64,000 nt of DNA from assembly GCA_038380435.1 (NCBI GenBank), contig JAWZYU010000013.1:9995901-10059900 (forward strand), written 5' to 3'. The notes below the pieces were generated by a model. That model ran no database searches, was not told the DNA's origin, and saw only the letters and a program-made list of their open reading frames with translations. Made by a program: the position numbers and the translations under genes. This document shows, piece after piece, positions 10,803 to 21,835 of the stretch. The stretch is from Ryuthela nishihirai (taxonomy: Eukaryota > Arthropoda > Arachnida > Araneae > Heptathelidae). Position 1 is the stretch's first letter. The number at the start of each line of letters is the position of its first letter.

Positions 10803-11815
10803 ACTTAGAAGAAACAGACTTATTTTCCTCGACAGGCACGGGGGAGGGGGAATAATTAGGCGAGACACTCGAAACACTTAAAACAACGAAAAACATGTCT
10901 GCCAAGTATTTCCGGGAAGCAGATTCAGCTCTTTCTTGTTCCTTTCCTTAAAACTTTCGTCTTCCAGCGCTGAAGGTGCAAAATAACTTCCTGTCTTTTT
11001 TCTTTTCTTCTCTCTCTCAACACCTGAATGAGGGAGCCAAAGGAGTCGAAAAGGCGATGGGAGGGAAATTTTGTTCAAATCGAAATGGAAGAAGAATTGA
11101 GGAGGATTAAAGGAAAATCTTTCATTGTACTTGAGGGAAAAAAAACGAATGGTGGAGGGGGGGGGGGTTAGGAGTAAGAAAGAAAGTGCGGCGGCCTTCT
11201 TGAAGCCGAAGGAGAATTTCAAAGCAACCTTTTCACGCAGCAGAAAGTAAATAATTGAGTTTACTTTTGAATAAAATCTTTGAAAATTTTTTGAAGTAGT
11301 TGTAAAAAAGTGTTTAACGTACCGCAGTGCTTTGAAATAATTAGCGCTATTGTTGATTTGTTCTGTATTTGTGTAATTCAATTCCTTATTTACTCTTTCG
11401 TTGAAAAGGGTCGCTAAAAGGTTTTACTTTATTAAGAATTTTAATTCTTTTTGAAAATAAGAGTAAATGAAGTACTTCCCCTACCTGATGTCATTTGGTA
11501 ACTTGAATTAATTATATCGGAGTGTTTCCATACGAGGAAATTCTTTGCAGTGGTTCGATTTATTCAATTATCAAAACGACGAGAAGAAACTTTGAGTCTC
11601 GGCGGGAAAAAAAATGACCCTACAGTTGAGACGTCATTCTCATCGAGTGCAGTTGTTCGGAAGCAGAAGGGGGGGGGGGGGGCAGAAGTGTCCTTCTTTG
11701 TCTATGAGGGGTAGATCAGTTAATCAGTTAATGATAGTCTCGCCGGCAAATGGAAATAAATGATGCAGACATCCATAACTAACGCATCACGAAGCGAGAG
11801 GTTGGAGTTCATTGG
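10803..11815. other. Unique DNA with G runs
   Basis: No gene recognised. G runs of 11 (11157-11167) and 14 (11669-11682) occur. A minus-strand frame of 167 codons (10878-11381) is low in complexity, Phe/Ser/Lys-rich and without domain motifs; it is not called as a gene. Confidence 0.5.
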
Positions 11816-12105
11816 TTTTTTTTTTTAGGTTTTATGGTGCATTAGCAACTGAGAGTACAATGCGCCAAACGAGGTAAAAAAAAGGATAAAAGTGAAAGAA
11901 TCCACAACCAAAGTTAGAAGCAAAAAACAAGAGAAGCATAAAAAAGAGCCACCGTCGGATGAAACATTAAGCCATGGTCCGGTGTGCGGAAAGGCATACT
12001 CAGCGCATATTAAAGACCATGCTCAATAGCCTTGATGGGAGGCTTCAATCCGTCTCCTAATGGCTGCTGTCCAAGGGGTCGCTCAGAGGTATAAAAAATA
12101 TACCC
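11816..12105. repeat. Unidentified dispersed repeat (copy 1) joined to a SINE family 1 fragment
   Basis: The first part, from TTTTATGGTGCATTAGCAAC through ATGCGCCAAACGAGGTAAAA, matches a longer copy at 16538-16590. From about 11952 it switches to a diverged piece of the SINE family 1 body in plus orientation (CGTCGGATGAAACATTAAGC, then GCCTTGATGGGAGGCT and GTCGCTCAGAGGTA). The composite indicates that the two repeats share insertion history or recombined. Confidence 0.7.
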
Positions 12106-13384
12106 TCTGTTACTAAAGTGAGGTATATAACATATAACGAGTTTTAGGTACTTCACATAACAATTGGTCAACATACCAAAATAGCTCCCCAAAATCCAAC
12201 CAAAATTGCCTTACCAAAATAGAGATTCCCATGTTATGGCAATGGGACCTAGGAGCTCTATAGCTTCTAAAACATGCATTTAATGGAAACACGTGACTGA
12301 AGATGAAAATCAAATCTATTTAAATCTCGATTTTCAGCAATATTCGTTCGGTATTTAAAAGAGGAGCGGAAGCCTCAATAGTTAACAATAAATGATTTTC
12401 ATAAATGCCATTAATAATTGCCTAATACTGAAATAATAATTACGCAAACATTTAAAATGCTTATTTTATTAAACGATTTGAAACAATGCCTGTTATTTAA
12501 TTTTTAATTAATTTCTGAGGTAAATTCCTTTGTCGCCTGTCTATCCTTTCAAAGTCTAAATCATTGTCTCTAGAATTAATTTGAACAATCTACAGATGCA
12601 GAACGTCAATGAAACCACGCGTCTAACATCGCGATGAATTGTCATTGCGATGAATTAAGGGACACCGGTGTAAAGGATCCATGCGAACATCAGTTACAAG
12701 TATAAACTGTTATTGATGTTTACACGCATATTTTTACCTTGGCACTTTATGCTTTACGCAGTTACAGAACTGAATCTCTCTTAGCTTTCTAATCATTTGT
12801 AACAATTCGCTGCATCCTGAAAGCCTGGCTGAAGCCTTCCTTTCATCTTCTTCTTGACCATAATTGAAAAATGGAAGTCTTTTTGGATGAGAAAGAAATC
12901 TTGCAAAAAAGACTGGTCAATATACTTCTTCATTTGGATGAGGAAATCTTAATTGAAGCCACTCAGAATAATCAGGGATTACCATTTATTGAGTTTGAAA
13001 ATAATAAATTTGGAAAAGTTAAAAAAACCCGGTCTATTCCATTTCGAAAGACATCGTCATTAAAGATATCGATAAAACTAAAGTACGAATAAAGGAGACT
13101 TAACCTTTAAAGGTAAATGATAAATTCAAGAAGTCTTCTAAATAGGCGACGCACTCCGTTCCAATCTCATTACATCGCAACTATGTAAGCCTTGAAATTC
13201 CCCCCCCCCCATGATAACGTCCAACCTTCAGAGTGAAAAATAAAAACATTGTCGTGCCTAGAGAGGGAAGGTTGCGGCAGAGTGCAAAGGCCAACACACA
13301 CTATACTCACTACAAAACACACTGGATGACTTTCGAGGAGAGATTACAATTTGTTCGTAACTGAATTTTAATATGGGGCTTCCT
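12106..13384. other. AT-rich unique DNA; one weak small ORF
   Basis: The plus-strand frame at 12871-13092 (73 codons, Lys/Glu/Ile-rich, beginning MEVFLDEKEI) is the only mildly protein-like stretch. It has no recognisable domain and no evident partner exon. It could be a small exon, but nothing here establishes that. A C run of 11 lies at 13200-13210. Confidence 0.4.
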
Positions 13385-13690
13385 TCTATACTTAGACGGC
13401 ATCGAAAGTCGGATTCCCATCTTCTCTCTGGATGGCACCGAATGTGAAGTTCCCAACTGTCTATGGAATGTGTTGATTGTGAGGCGCCAATAACGCTCTT
13501 GCTGACTTTAAATGTGAAGCTCCAATCTCCTGCAGATTGTTTTGAATGGGAAACTCTAAGCTGCCCTTGGATGGCTTTTTTGATTTCGACTCTTCCATTT
13601 GGTAACGGATGGCTCCGAATTTGAGTCCCCATCTGCCAGTGGATGGTTTCGAATGCAAGGCCCCATCTTAGTTGACTTCAAAGCGAGATT
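13385..13690. repeat. Degenerate ~35-bp minisatellite
   Basis: Variants of GAATGTGAAGCTCCAATCT followed by TGGATGGCTTT-like sequence recur at about 13439, 13474, 13508, 13543, 13578, 13615 and 13649, a period of 34-36 bp. Units have diverged, so the array is old. The period is not a multiple of three, so the open frames on the minus strand across it are probably incidental. Confidence 0.7.
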
Positions 13691-16452
13691 CCACGTTTTT
13701 GAAGGTATTGAATGTCATTCGTCCATTGCAGGTTCCTTTCTTTAACCCTCTTCCGACGTCCTACTCCTGAACGACGACGTCCTACTTGACGTTCAATCCA
13801 GCAAGAGGTGAAACGGAGCAGAGCTGAGTGGCAAAAGAGCACGCCACTTGGTTTTCCACATTGAATCAAGAATTATATTTCACGACACTTGCTTCATTGC
13901 TAAAGAAACATTCAAGTTTCCCATAAACCAAGGAAGTCAGCTATTCTCGATCAAGCTCATCTGTTTCTATGGTTTGCGTGCGAGCTAAAATACAAATGGA
14001 TAGAAACAGTTTACTCTGTACTCTTAGAAATGTCCTCTCTGTAGAAAATAAGAAGCTATCTTTTGCTAAATTCATCAACGATCTCCTATTTGGATAACAT
14101 TTCCTGCGAAGTTCAAAGCGTTGCCAACTTGAATCACTGTCAAGGAAAAGGTCAACCCCATTCTTAATTATTCAGAAAATATCTCGCAACGTTTTTGCCG
14201 CTCTCATCAATCCCAGTCCTAATTTGTGTGGCGTCTCATGACGACATATGGAATTGAGGTTTTAATTTCCTATCTGCAATGAAGCGTGCAGAAAATCTCA
14301 CCTAACTTGCAAAAAGGTATTCTTTCGGCTTTATATTCAATTTCCGAAGAGTTCCTCTCTTTTGAACAACTGAAACATTTTTCTCTGTTGACCCATTCGC
14401 AATTAATCACTCTCAGCGCTGATCTTTTCTCCACGATCTAGATACAGTTGCCAAGTGATGAGGCAATTCAAATTGACGATAGAGCAAAAGGCAGTGATGT
14501 TAGAAGACAGCCATCCTCACATACTTATATAATACATCCTATATGTAAGAGAGATGCACTCGACTTGATGTCACTCCAGAGAGATACTGGTCTTACACCG
14601 CCGTTCTCTTTTCTGCAAAGTGAATGACACTTGGGGGAGAAAATCCGAGACTAAACAATTTATCTACTTCCTCCCTCCTCCATCATCGAGACATTGTTGG
14701 CAGTGAAAGAGTGCCACGGAGAAATGTTTTTTTGCGAGATTTTTTGCAGGGACAATGTACACCAACAGAAAGATTCATTAGTTGTGTTCTTTTGGCGTCC
14801 ATGATAGCCAATGATCAGCTTTTCACCAATGACCAATTTCATTTTCATTTCCCCCTTCCATCAACTTTCCTCATGCTCTTAACCTCAGTAAACAATTGCC
14901 CAACGTTCGATAAACGTTAACAGCCGTCGCCAGGCACTTAGGTGCGAAAATTACACCACGGTTGGAGCATTACACGAAGGCGAAGCGGTCGGTTGCTTGC
15001 GGAAGATGAAAAATTTATAACCCTCGGTGCCTCGGAGAGGGAAGTACGATATTGAAAAGCTTTCAAATGGATGTCATTACTTCGTTTAATGCAGTGCTAG
15101 AGTCAGCCAACAGGAGTCGAAGCCTCAGCACCGGGCAACAACGCCATCTATCGAGGAGAGACATATTGCTGTGCCAATGACTGTCAGTCACTTCCCCCCC
15201 CCCCCCCTCACCCACAGAATGACTCAGCAATAAAAATAAAGCAATGAAGAAAAACACTTCACTGCATTCTGTGCATTTTAAATGGCATTCTTGTCTCGCT
15301 CAATACGTGAAAGAAAGAGTGATCCCCCCTTCCCCTCCCCCTTCCTTTCGGTTACGGTCTTTATTTAAATAAAGATTTTCAAGCGCCGCCTTCTTCTCAA
15401 ATGAAGACATTAATTGAGAGAAATGATGACAGCGAAGGCAGATTTGAAAACGGTGGCGTCACAGGAGGTTCATTTCGAAACAAAATGCCTTCCCTCGGAA
15501 TCCCGTCATTCTTCGTCCCAGAGATTTCTTTCCCGATTACTTGACATTTAAATGAGAGGTTAACAGATGATGCGAGCCCGTTGCGAAGACAGAGAAAAAT
15601 AAATCAGTTCCCATTCAAAAATTACTTGTTTGCAAAATGTGAATTTCTGCTGCTGCATCTACTTGCTGCAGTCGGTTTCGTCAATATCGCCGCTGCTGCA
15701 GCTGCAAAAGCACGTCGTCTGCATCGTCGGTTTCGTTCAAATTATTAGCATTAGAAAGTTTCAAGAGAACACTTTATCAATAATGAATTCAACTCTTCCA
15801 GTTGATATTGTAATTATCATTTGTCTTAATATTTAGGGAAACATGATAAAAATCAAATTCTGGTTATCACACATGAGCCGGAAAAAATGTAATCAAAATA
15901 ATTACTTTAATTTTTGAGAGAAGATACTAATTTTATTTCATATATATATATAAGAGATTTAAAAACATATCGCAAACACTTTCAGGTTCGACTTGAACGG
16001 ATTCTATGAAAACAGTGCTTGCGCGCGAGAATTTTTTTCCTTTCTTAAGAATTGAACTCGACCTAATGGCTTCGTCTACCCATCTTTGTTCCGCGACCTC
16101 GAATTCTTTATGCCATCGAGGATTATTACAAGCAGATGAAGAACATAAGAGTCGCAAAAATTACACTACTGCATCATTATCCGATTAGAAGTTGTATTTT
16201 TGAAAATATAATCTTCCCAAGAGATTTTTCCCCCCGCTTTTCCTGCTCAATGACTCATTTGGTGCAAAGTCTCCTCTTGAAGATCAAAGAAACCTTTCTC
16301 CCTTTTCGAATGCTTCACTTCACCTCCCTGGAATGTTGAACGAATTGGAAACACACCAGGAAATCCAAACTAAACAGACGACGTATACAAACTCAGTAAT
16401 CAAGTATCACAGGAAAACCCCCACTCAGGTCAATCAATTATTTCAATAGGTT
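13691..16452. other. Unique DNA, no gene recognised
   Basis: About 2.8 kb of mostly AT-rich sequence. Noted items are a 14-base C run at 15194-15207, a CTGCTG/CAGCTG-rich patch near 15648-15745 in which GTCGGTTTCGT occurs twice, and a TATATATATA run at 15942-15951. Open frames are short and without motifs. Confidence 0.5.
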
Positions 16453-16510
16453 GGACTGTTTTACCTCTGAGAGGCACATTTTTATACACAATGGGCTAAA
16501 TGGCCAGGTT
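16453..16510 (-). mobile_element. SINE family 1, 3' end fragment
   Basis: TTTTACCTCTGAGAGGCACATTT and GGGCTAAATGGCCAGG match the 3' end of family 1 elements in reverse orientation. It stops at the start of the unidentified repeat that follows. Confidence 0.8.
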
Positions 16511-16873
16511 GGTTTGGTTTAGTTGTTTGGGGTTTTATGGCGCATGAGGTACTGAGACTATAATGCTCCAAACGAAGTAAAAAGAAGCTAAAAGACAAAT
16601 ACCCCTGAACCAAAGTTAAAAACAACTGCTGCAAAAGGCAAAAGACAAAAACAACAAGATGTATATAACAGAAACAACAATAAAGGTATAAAACAATAAA
16701 TGTTGATATATAGACAGTATAAATAATGGATAAAACTAACGCAGGTGTAAATGACCTAGGTCAGATTGGCGAATAAATAACAAATGCATAAAACCATAAC
16801 CTGGTAAAATAAACCCGTATACTGTAAAAAAGCAAAAATTGTAGGTAAAAAGTATTATCAGATAAAAGATGTC
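16511..16873. repeat. Unidentified dispersed repeat (copy 2)
   Basis: Contains GGGGTTTTATGGCGCATGAG and AATGCTCCAAACGAAGTAAAA, matching the copy at 11834. The rest is A-rich (AAAGACAAAAACAACAAG and similar). No coding frame. In both copies it abuts a SINE family 1 fragment. Class unknown. Confidence 0.6.
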
Positions 16874-17680
16874 TGTCATGTCCTTCGAATTTTATATTCA
16901 TTTTTTGTATATTTTTGTTGTATTATATTGTTGTATATATTTTTATGTGTTCTTTGAAATGTTTGTGCTGGGATGACTCACTGTTGTTGTTTTCGGGTCT
17001 GAAGCTTGCTGCTTGTGGAAAGAATCAATGTCAGAAGTTGTTTCTGCCGTATATAAGACTAATTAGCCTGTGGGTGAAGTCCATGCACGAGGCTACGGGA
17101 AGGAGTTGGAACTATCAGTCTGTGCGTTAGCTGTCAAGCGAAGAGGCGCATTGACAAGCATCAAAAGGACGCCGCCTTTCTCAAAAAGTAACCCTTGAAG
17201 TCAGGGTGCGATTCCAAGAGGAAATCCAGATTCTTGGAGGATCTTGTCTTTTATTCTTGTGGTTCAGGAGGAGCCACAGTGTAGGCAAAGGTTGGTTATC
17301 CTTTCGCCAAGTTTTTGAGGTCTGTAAAGTGAGAAATTGCAGAGTGTGCAATTCTCCACCTCATTTTAGTAATATTTGCAGTAGCAAAGCAGCAAAGGCT
17401 CACGGAGTTGAGCGGTGAATTTGATAGTAGCTTTGTGGATTCAGAAAGAACCACAGTGTGAAGCAGCAAAGGCTCACAGAGTGGAGTTCATTTCCAGCAC
17501 GTAGCTGTATGTAGTGTGAATAAAAATTGTGTCGTCCCTATATAACCCTCGTGCAGTAATTGATGGACCATTGTTATTCTTCATTCAACGCAGCACAGTT
17601 GAGGCATACAGTGGCACAGGCGTAAAAACCCACGAATCTGTGATTTACACCGAAGTGAATTAAGAAACAGTTACGTCGTC
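16874..17680 (+). mobile_element. LTR of a retrotransposon, first part (interrupted by a LINE)
   Basis: Starts TGTCATGTCC and is similar along its length to the solo LTR at 45619-46405: a TTTTTATGTGTTCTTTG-like promoter region, GTCTGAAGCTTGCTGCTTG, and CCTATATAACCCTCGTG versus CCTATACAGCTCTCGTG. The alignment is interrupted at about 17680 by the LINE copy B and resumes at 21269 with AACTCGTCC and ends TCATCACA at 21306. It would act as promoter and polyadenylation region. Open frames across it are not coding for a known protein. Confidence 0.75.
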
Positions 17681-20600
17681 TGAAAGGTCTATAAATGGTA
17701 GCTAGGTAGTCACTGGAAGGAGAGCTATGCACCAATCTCCTGTGACGATGCATAGAACCGGCCAGGCCTAGCAGCTAATGTCCGACCCCGCCTTCTCGTG
17801 GTGCAGACCGTTAGTTACTTTCGAAAGAGATACTCTCTTGTGGAAGTGAACGGAAGGGGAGGGCTGCCAGATTAATGTGGCCTACTGATCTGGACAACTA
17901 TGGCTACTTTTCTTTTTTTCTACCCTGCTGAGGAGTGGTCAACCACACAGGGTCCTGGTGCTGACCATATAAACCCTCTGGATTAGACAGATATATGGCT
18001 CGGAGCTTGATAATGGATCCTGATTTTGCTGCATCGGTGGGCTTCTTTGGAGGGAAAATCTTCCGCTGTGTTTTCAGTTTGCTTGTAGATTAACAGCTCC
18101 AAGTGAATAGATTCACAGGATATGTTTATCAGCTGGTGGATAATCCTGAGCAGAAGTCATCGCAGGCATCTGAACTATTTGCTTCTATTGGCATCGTCAA
18201 ATTCTACATTGGAGGAAGTCTTCCAGTGTAGATGGCTTCAGCCTTTAGTGGTGGGGGAAAACGGGTCTTTGCCCCATGTCTGCGATTAGAGGGCTGTTTG
18301 ATATTGTTGGCATTCCCTCTATCTATAAACAAGTTTCTTTAAACATCCCACTAACCATTTTCGTTCCATAGGTAGTTGGAATATGAGGACTCTGCACAGA
18401 GCTTATTCTCTTGATGTCCTCACACAAGAATTCCACCATTATAATTTAGATATTCTTGGTTTGCAAGAGACCAGATAGAAAGATAAAGGTCAGATTCTTA
18501 AAAATAATCTTAAATTTCTCTTTTCAGGGAGGGACGACAATAAGCATCACCAAGGCGTGGGTCTGCTTCTCAGCAGACACGCTAGTGATGCTCTTCTAGG
18601 ATACGAGTGCATTAATGAAAGGTTTCTTACAGCAAAATTTCAGACAAGCGTTAAAGACTTGAATGTTATCTGCTGTTATGCCCCCACTGAGGATGCCGAT
18701 GAGGATGAGAAGGATAGGTTTTATGAACAACTTTAGGATATTTTGAATTCTGTCAAGAAAAGAGATATTACCCTTGTTCTACGTGACTTCAATGCCAAAG
18801 TTGGTACTGACTCTGACCTTTGGGGAGGAGTAATAGGCCCTTTTGGTATTGGTAGCTGCAATGGGCAACGTCTCCTACAGGTAAGTAAACTCAATGGATT
18901 CAGAATAACTAAAATTTATTAGAAACACCACGACATACAGAAGTATACATGGGTTTCACCTGATGGGCTGCATAAAAATGTGATTGATTATATATTAATT
19001 AACAGCAAATGGGCTAGTTCTGTTAGGAATACCAGGTCATATAGGGGAGCTGAAATTGGATCTGACCATTACCTTGTTAAAAGTCTCTTGCAACTTAAAC
19101 TTAAAAAGTGTTATGCTAGGGTTAAAAAATTTACTTTTAATACTGAAGCTTTGAAAGACCCAGTTATAACCAAAGCTTACCATGATAGGTTACTTAATCA
19201 TTATGACAGTCATAGTATGCTTACTACTGAAGTTGAGGAAGAATGGGATCATTTTAAACAGGCATTTTTGGATACTAACAGTACTCTTTTAGGAAAAAAA
19301 GGAGCAGAGGAGGCAGAATTATCTGAGTGATAAGGCACTTGAGTTTATTTCGGAAAGAAAGAACTGCAGGAATGTCCTTAATCAATACTCTACTAGTCCT
19401 AATAGAAAGCATTACAGAGAACTTAATAAACGTGTAAAAGATCAGTTAGCTGCTGATAAGAATCTTTGGCTTGATGGCTTGGCTGACAAAGCCGAGGAAG
19501 CAGTTAGACAGCACAACAGCAGAGAGCTGTACCAGATAGTTAATGTTTTGTGTGGTAGAAAACGAACAGGTATACAGGGATTGAAGGATAAACAAGGTAA
19601 GGTTATAGAAGGTGAGGATTCTGTCATGGCTAGGTGGGCTGAGCATTTCAGTGATGTTCTAAACAATGTGGTTAGTTCTACTCCCATTGTTTGTAATTAT
19701 GATAGATGCATTGGTGGATTTAATGTTGGCTCTATAACAGAATCTGAAGATATTTTGGCTATTTCTAAACTTAAACTTCATAAATCCCCAGGAGTAGATG
19801 AAATTACTACGGAAATGCTTAGAGCTGGGAATATTTCAGTTACCACTTGGATGACTGAAATTCTGAATATCGTTTATGATAAAGGCATGGTTCCTAAAGA
19901 TTTTACCAGAGCTATTATTATCCCTATTTTCAAAAAAGGTGATCGCAGTTCTTGTGATCACTATAGGGATATCAGCCTACTCTCTGTTCCAGGTAAAGTT
20001 CTTTCCATGATTGTGCTTAATAGAATTAAGAATCTGGTTGAGTCAATTGCGTGATGAACAATGTGGATTCAGAAGTGGTAGGGGATGTGTGGATCAGATA
20101 TTTTCACTCAGGCAGATTCTTGAGCAACGTTTAGAGTTTCAGAAACCTTTGGTTGCTAGCTTTGTTGATTTCAAAAAGGCTGTCGACTCTGTTGATCGTC
20201 ATAATTTGTGGTTGATTGTGAGATCTTATGGTATGCCAGACAAGTTAGTTAACATAATGAAAGCTCTCTATAATAATACTGCGTCATGTGTGAGAGTTGG
20301 TAAGGCTTGTAGCAATTGGTTTAGCATTACTTCTGGTGTTTGACAAGGGTGCATTTTGTTTCCTTTTCTCTTTAGCTTGGTTATTGATTATGTTATGAGA
20401 AATTCACTTCAAGGGAAAGATTTTGGCCTTAAATGGACTGGAGATACGATAATTTCTGATTTATATTATGCTGATGATTTAGTCCTTTTGGCAAATGATA
20501 TTGATGAGATGAACTCTTTCATTCGACCTGTTGATGAAACTGGTATTAGAGTAGGTTTGGTTATAAACAGGGAGAAAACTAAAGTGATGAAAATTGGTCA

Positions 20601-21268
20601 GGCAGGCTGTGATTCAGTTAATCTGAATGGTTGCAGTCTTGAGCAGGTGTTACAGTTTAATTACCTTGGGAGCTATGTAACAGATAATGGTGATGTACGG
20701 CATGAGATTAACAGACGAATAGGAATTGCTGCCAAGACTTTTAAGAATCTATGGAGAGTGTGGTGAAATAGGCGTATACACCTAAAGACTAAAATTAGAC
20801 TTTATAATAGTTTGGTTCTTTCTAGGGTTAGTTATGGTAGTGAAACTTGGACGCTGTGTAAACAAGATAACAGGAAACTAGATGCTTTTGATTCCAGATG
20901 CTTACGCAGTATCTTGGGCATTAGGTGGTTGAACTTTGTAACTAATGATGAGGTTAGGCAAAGGAGTCTGCAACCTCCTTTAAGCAGCATATTGTGCAGA
21001 GAGAGACTCCGTTGGTTTGGTCATGTTGCCCGTATGAATAATTATAGATTGGCGAATAGGGTTATGAACAGTGTGCCTAAAGGCCTCAGAAAGAAGGGGA
21101 GACCTAGGATGCGGTGGGCAGACAATGTCAAACAGGACCTTGTTAGAATTGGTGTGCAGTGGCCAGATGCAGTAGATGTAGCTCAGGACAGACCTGCTTG
21201 GAGAACTAAATTGCACGGTCTGGTTGGACCTCCGTAGCCCATGGCTGCTTGAGGATGATGATGATGAT
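17681..21268 (+). mobile_element. RTE-like LINE, copy B, full-length but mutated
   Basis: Same family as copy A, with about 700 bp of 5' sequence before the endonuclease start that other copies lack, making this the most complete copy (~3.6 kb). The 3' end reads CCCATGGCTGCTTGAGG followed by GAT repeats (21253-21268). It sits inside an LTR: the sequences flanking it, ACGTCGTC and ACTCGTCC, resemble each other and the uninterrupted LTR at 46.3 kb, so a short target duplication is possible. The 5' region (17681-18380) has stops in all frames inspected and shows no ORF1 protein that I recognise. Confidence 0.88.
18383..21236 (+). pseudogene. RTE-like LINE polyprotein pseudogene
   Basis: The frame begins MRTLHRAYSLDVLTQEF and carries the endonuclease marks (DFNAKVGTDSDLWGG, GSDHYLVKSLLQ). 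Several stop codons and frameshifts break it, for example a TAG after LQETR at about 18477 and a frameshift near the lysine run at 19300. A deletion near 20040 shortens the segment before the block LRDEQCGFRSGRG. A stop replaces the Arg of the motif GVRQGC at about 20341. The box YYADDLVLLAND and the tail RLRWFGHVARM and GRPRMRWADNVKQDL remain, ending GLVGPP. The protein cannot be made in one piece. Confidence 0.9.
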
Positions 21269-21516
21269 AACTCGTCCCTCTCTCCTGTGTGGACTGGGTC
21301 ATCACATCTGGCACAGTCGGATAGGATCCGAACAACGGGCCACTACATCTGACATAGTCCTACAGGATCCGAACTCAGGGGACATCAGAAAGTCCGAGTG
21401 TAAATGGCTCGGACGTAAAATCATGAAAATTAAAATACAAACGACGTTCTAGGTTAAAACAGGGGCAATGAATTAAAATATGTTTGATAGTTAAAACGGT
21501 GTCGCAAAACTGGAAT
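21269..21516 (+). mobile_element. End of the LTR, primer-binding-site-like sequence and leader remnant
   Basis: AACTCGTCC to TCATCACA (21269-21306) completes the LTR interrupted by LINE copy B. It is followed directly by TCTGGCACAGTCGGATAGGA, which resembles primer-binding regions next to 5' LTRs of Ty3/gypsy-type elements (TGGCxCAGTCGGTAGGA pattern; from general knowledge). A similar CATCTGACATAGTCCTACAGGATCCGAAC follows at 21348. No gag or pol coding is left before the next SINE, so the internal region is deleted. Confidence 0.6.
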
Positions 21517-21835
21517 GGCCAGGTCATAAGGATCACGAGGGCTCAGAGAAGGTGATGCGGAAAAGAGATTCACTGGAATAGCTGTTGGGAGACAGATGGT
21601 AGCTTCGCGTCAAGGCCAAGTGTGTTCTTTATGTGTGGTATAGTTCTCCCGCACACGGCGCCATGGCTTAACTTGTCATCAGACGGATGTTGACCTTTCC
21701 AAGCCCATCGACGTCCCCTTTCTGACCGATGGCAGGCTGGGGGATTTGCAGTAGATAAAAATGAGCGCCTGTCCTGATACGACTGAAACTGCAGATTGTC
21801 GCCTTGTGCGCTAACCGCCTCCAAAAGAAATCGTA
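21517..21835 (-). mobile_element. SINE family 1, old diverged copy
   Basis: Reverse orientation. Recognisable pieces in order are AATGGCCAGGTCATAAGGA, GGGAGACAGATGGTAGC, GTCAAGGCCAAGTGTGTTCTTT and CCAAGCCCATCGACGTCCCC. Divergence from the young copies at 8.3, 24.0 and 47.8 kb is high, and the tRNA-like head is poorly kept. Confidence 0.85.

Noticed and set aside
9817..10877. Several overlapping frames of 60-120 codons on both strands
   Set aside because: High G+C with few stop codons in a degenerate repeat block; no frame is favoured and no motif is seen.
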